Source: Bacillota bacterium
Lineage (GTDB): Bacteria; Bacillota; SHA-98; Ch115
DNA length: 64,000 nt
Assembly (NCBI GenBank): GCA_013178415.1
Contig: JABLXA010000010.1
Coordinates: 26,815-90,814 of the forward strand
Direction: 5' to 3'
In this document: one piece after another, positions 61,653 to 64,000 of the stretch
How positions within the stretch are numbered: the first letter of the stretch is position 1
How the letters are laid out: every line of letters starts with the position of its first letter
Notes under the pieces: model-generated
Told to the model about the DNA's origin: nothing
The model's database searches: none
The model's input: the letters and a program-made list of their open reading frames with translations, nothing else
Position numbers and translations under genes: made by a program

Positions 61653-62053
61653 GTGTTTATATCGATACCTCTGCTTTTCTCGCTGTCCTTGCCCGCGATG
61701 ATATGTATCACGAACAGGCCAAAAGAGTCTGGTTTGAGTTGCTCGATCGTGAGGAAAGATTCGTCTGTAGCAGTTATGTCCTTGTGGAAAGTTATGCTTT
61801 GATCAAAAAGCGCTTAGGATGGGAGGCGCTCCAGGTTTTCCATGAAGCAGTTTATCCCTTGTTGGATGTGGAATGGGTCGATGCCGCCCTGCATGAAGGA
61901 GCAGCCAATGCGGTTCTCATTACCAAGCGTAAGCGCCTGAGTTTGGTAGATTGTACCAGCTTTGCGGTCATGCGTCGTTTGGGAATTGAAATAGCTTTCA
62001 CCTTCAATCCTCATTTTCATGAGCAGGGTTTCGCTTGCCTCCCATCCGCTTGA
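61649..62053 (+). CDS. PIN-domain ribonuclease toxin (VapC-like)
   Basis: A 134-residue PIN protein: YIDTSAFLAVLARDD, YVLVESYALIKKR, LSLVDCTSFAVMRRL and FTFNPHFHEQGF. The last position has Asn where many homologues have Asp (AFDxHF); the other three acidic residues are present. ATGA overlap with the RHH antitoxin. The length is complete. Confidence 0.87.
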   Translation: MSVYIDTSAFLAVLARDDMYHEQAKRVWFELLDREERFVCSSYVLVESYALIKKRLGWEALQVFHEAVYPLLDVEWVDAALHEGAANAVLITKRKRLSLVDCTSFAVMRRLGIEIAFTFNPHFHEQGFACLPSA

Positions 62054-62096
62054 ATTTCGCCTCCGCCCCGCCAGTGGCTGGATGTGCAGGCTCAGA

Positions 62097-62207
62097 CTAC
62101 GCTAGCCTTAGGGTGAATGCATCCCCAATGCCGGGCACCAGCGCTGGTACCCGAGTCAACACCAGCACCAGCACTAGCGCCAACGCCAGCGCAATTAATG
62201 CCACCAT
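62097..62207 (-). CDS. 36-residue hydrophobic ORF downstream of MBL gene
   Basis: Begins MVALIALALALVLVLVLTRV, 33 bp after the MBL hydrolase stop on the same strand, with AGAGAGGCGG before the ATG. The sequence comes from a GCTGGT-like repeat stretch, so the hydrophobic look may be a by-product. A perfect palindrome ACCAGCGCTGGT (62137-62148) lies inside it. Confidence 0.2.
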   Translation of the reverse strand: MVALIALALALVLVLVLTRVPALVPGIGDAFTLRLA

Positions 62208-62239
62208 CGCCGCCTCTCTTTCCCTACGCATAGAGGGAG

Positions 62240-62923
62240 TCAACCTTTCAGATCGAGTATTTCGCCCGGTTTCACGACGATCTTGCCTGCAGCTTTGAAC
62301 TTGGCGATATTGGCCTCGCTGAATACGCCATTCGGACCGGTATGGATGGGGATATAGTATTTGGCTTTGATCAACCCCGCACATTCGCTCGCTTCTTCGG
62401 GACCCATGTTGTACACCCCGTCCATGGGCAGTAAGGCATAGGCAATATTTTCCGAAGCTAGATCGGCCATCTCCTTGATTTTTGAGGTGTCACCGGCATG
62501 ATAGAGCTTGATGCCGTCAAACTCCAGGATGTAACCGACCGAGGCGTCTTTCTTATGGTTACGGTTGTATGCGGCGACCGCGCGGATATGGACGTCTGCC
62601 ATCGTGAAGGCCTGATAGGCTCCACTTTTTATTGCTTCCCGGTGGGTGATTATCCGGCAGCCGGGTTTCTTTGCGACTTTATCAACATTATTGTGGTCGC
62701 CATGGCCATGCGTAACCAGTATCAGGTCGGCCGGCTCGCTGTAATCATCGCCAGCAAAGGGGTCGATGTAAACGACTGTACCTTCGGCGGTTTTGATCTT
62801 CACGCTGGCATGGCCGAGGTATTTAAGAGTGGGCAAATGAGTAGCAGCTTGCGTCATTGTCCATAAATCTCCTATGATCAATGAGACGATCCCCAGAAAC
62901 GCTAGTAACCGTGAGCCTTTCAT
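62240..62923 (-). CDS. exported MBL-fold metal-dependent hydrolase
   Basis: A 227-residue metallo-beta-lactamase-fold protein of the UlaG/YtkL type. Zinc motif HGHGDH is at residues 72-77; the later ligands are in YHAGDTSKI and the final His in YYIPIHTGPNG. The N-terminus has a hydrophobic stretch (LLAFLGIVSLIIGDL) that could be a signal peptide or anchor. Substrate unknown. A truncated paralogue lies at 38.5-38.7 kb. Confidence 0.85.
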   Translation of the reverse strand: MKGSRLLAFLGIVSLIIGDLWTMTQAATHLPTLKYLGHASVKIKTAEGTVVYIDPFAGDDYSEPADLILVTHGHGDHNNVDKVAKKPGCRIITHREAIKSGAYQAFTMADVHIRAVAAYNRNHKKDASVGYILEFDGIKLYHAGDTSKIKEMADLASENIAYALLPMDGVYNMGPEEASECAGLIKAKYYIPIHTGPNGVFSEANIAKFKAAGKIVVKPGEILDLKG

Positions 62924-63087
62924 CTTAATCCCCCTTCCTAATTATTACTCTATTCGATGTGCGTAAAGGCCCGACCGAGTAACTGATGGAATGACGCCCA
63001 TGCCGCCAGGGCGGCGCATCGGAAGGGGAAAGTTGAAAAGCTCCAATAACATAGAACCAGCATCCTGCCCCAAGAAGTTGAACCAAC

Positions 63088-63780
63088 TCAGCGGAAAACG
63101 TTATCTATCTTCAATTTAAAGCCATCCAGCAAGGGGCTTTCCAGCGTTGTACCCAGTGGGTAAACCTGCACAGTGGCAAGTTCCCTGCTATTATGCGCGG
63201 CAACCTCGATGCTGCGACCCTCATGATCCACTATCCAGAATTCGCGCACGCCGTAGCGGCCATAAATCCGGCGTTTGGTCACCCGGTCCAACTCTGCCGT
63301 GGAGGGCGAGAGGATCTCCACCACAAGGTCAGGGGCACCCTGGATACAGGCATCCTTGATTATTCCAAGGCGTTCCCGGGAGATATACAGGATGTCAGGC
63401 TGGACCACATTATGCTCACTTAATACTACGTCAATGGGAGAATAATACACCTCGCCCAAGTCATGATCCTCAACCCAGTGTCGCAGTGCCCTTTCGATCC
63501 TGCCGGAGACTTTCTGGTGAAAAACAGATGGAGCCGGTGTCATCTTCCTCAGGTCCCCCTCCACGAGCTCGTATCGTTCCCCGAACGGTATCCGGCAATA
63601 ATCCTCGTATGTGAGGCGCAAGTCAGCCGGCGCATACTGGAGTGCCGTTTCCTTCAGCATGTCCGGGGCCTTTGGCTCCTCCGGCGGCATATCTAAGTCT
63701 TTCACCATATCGGGCTCCCTTGATACATTTGGACCCTTCGTCATATCCGGTTCCCTGGGCATAGCCGGGCCCTTCATCAT
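63088..63780 (-). CDS. Uma2 family (DUF820) restriction-endonuclease-fold protein
   Basis: A 230-residue protein. The Uma2 domain has YELVEGDLRKMTPAPS at its start, VVQPDILYISRERLG and GAPDLVVEILSPST as the PD-(D/E)XK-like core, and REFWIVDHEGRSIEV at its end. About 45 residues of EPDM/KGP-like repeats (REPDMTKGPNVSREPDMVKD) precede it and look like a slipped repeat. ATG 63780 is chosen because GGAG lies at proper spacing; GTG 63786 is too close. Uma2 proteins are abundant in mobile and repeat-rich genomes; the function is uncertain. Confidence 0.8.
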   Translation of the reverse strand: MMKGPAMPREPDMTKGPNVSREPDMVKDLDMPPEEPKAPDMLKETALQYAPADLRLTYEDYCRIPFGERYELVEGDLRKMTPAPSVFHQKVSGRIERALRHWVEDHDLGEVYYSPIDVVLSEHNVVQPDILYISRERLGIIKDACIQGAPDLVVEILSPSTAELDRVTKRRIYGRYGVREFWIVDHEGRSIEVAAHNSRELATVQVYPLGTTLESPLLDGFKLKIDNVFR

Positions 63781-63875
63781 AATCACTCCATTTGTTCATA
63801 TCCATCTAATTTTCATATTATCATCCTTATTCTACCAGAAGAAAAATGACCCGTCAAGGAGCCTTTGCCAAGCGG

Positions 63876-63926
63876 GCGCATAACTTCTTTATGATCCAGA
63901 AGATGAACTCATTGGCAATACAGGAG
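63876..63926. repeat. dispersed sequence, second copy at 48562-48612
   Basis: See the entry at 48562. On the minus strand this copy reads IANEFIFWIIKKLCARLAK. The remaining bases to the window end hold no gene that I recognise. Confidence 0.45.
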
Positions 63927-64000
63927 TTATGCTCCCAATCGGGATGGTAATCTTGCCAGATTCTCTCTAGCCACCCAGAGCATTACTCACGTGGAGACCT

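Noticed and set aside
62035..62298. Plus-strand ORF rich in Thr, Ser, Ala and Asn (TSTSTSANASA-like) after the PIN gene
   Set aside because: It is a frame across a repetitive GCTGGT-type stretch and overlaps the real MBL gene on the other strand. No ribosome site.

Overview
The window looks like part of a Bacillota (Firmicutes)-type chromosome, most likely from a metagenome-assembled genome. The reasons are strong purine-rich Shine-Dalgarno sites, frequent GTG and TTG starts, short ATGA/GTGA overlaps, ABC-2 exporters, LemA/TPM and CPBP proteins, sigma-A-like promoters with 17-nt spacers, and the lack of clear Gram-negative envelope genes. The species cannot be told from sequence alone. I see no rRNA, tRNA, CRISPR array, complete transposase or prophage. 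The region is accessory in character: about ten toxin-antitoxin-like loci, many gene fragments and two defence-type gene groups lie between a few ordinary metabolic and transport operons.

Layout. 0-2 kb: a radical SAM/SPASM enzyme, an overlapping 30-codon ORF and an acidic protein, arranged as one operon. 2-10.6 kb: three AbrB/PIN toxin-antitoxin pairs, a broken YbjQ gene, remains of an ABC transporter operon and of a CPBP gene, the first of three AAA-ATPase/PD-(D/E)XK proteins, a truncated DEAD/DEAH helicase and a decayed HTH-ImmA/IrrE gene. 10.6-20 kb: S41 protease, ABC-2 exporter, short-chain dehydrogenase, MNT/HEPN pair, CPBP protease and a methyltransferase. 20-22.6 kb: the second AAA-nuclease and small remnants.

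23-35 kb is the centrepiece: four large co-directional genes encoding an SNF2-type helicase with a DUF3883-like end, an AlbA_2/HATPase protein, a DUF1156 DNA methyltransferase and a Swt1-HEPN/DUF499 ATPase. They read as a DNA-modification-linked anti-phage system. A hairpin lies over the first gene's ribosome-binding site and an 11-bp tandem repeat precedes the methyltransferase.

35-54 kb is a scrambled zone. It holds a HEPN gene apparently split by a roughly 3-kb inversion, a head-on beta-lactamase/nucleotidyltransferase junction, truncated MBL, MerR and DUF255 genes, a second helicase stump, a DUF262 protein, a Doc toxin pair plus a partial duplicate 25 kb away, sbcDC remains, the third AAA-nuclease and a second AlbA_2 protein.

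54.6-58.8 kb is a visibly more GC-rich operon: a radical SAM/SPASM protein translationally coupled to a membrane protein with a ten-cysteine Cys-Ala tail, followed by TPM-domain and LemA proteins. It is the best candidate here for an undescribed peptide-modification system. 59-64 kb holds a small-protein transcription unit, a second ABC-2 exporter, an RHH/PIN pair, an MBL-fold hydrolase and a Uma2 nuclease-fold protein.
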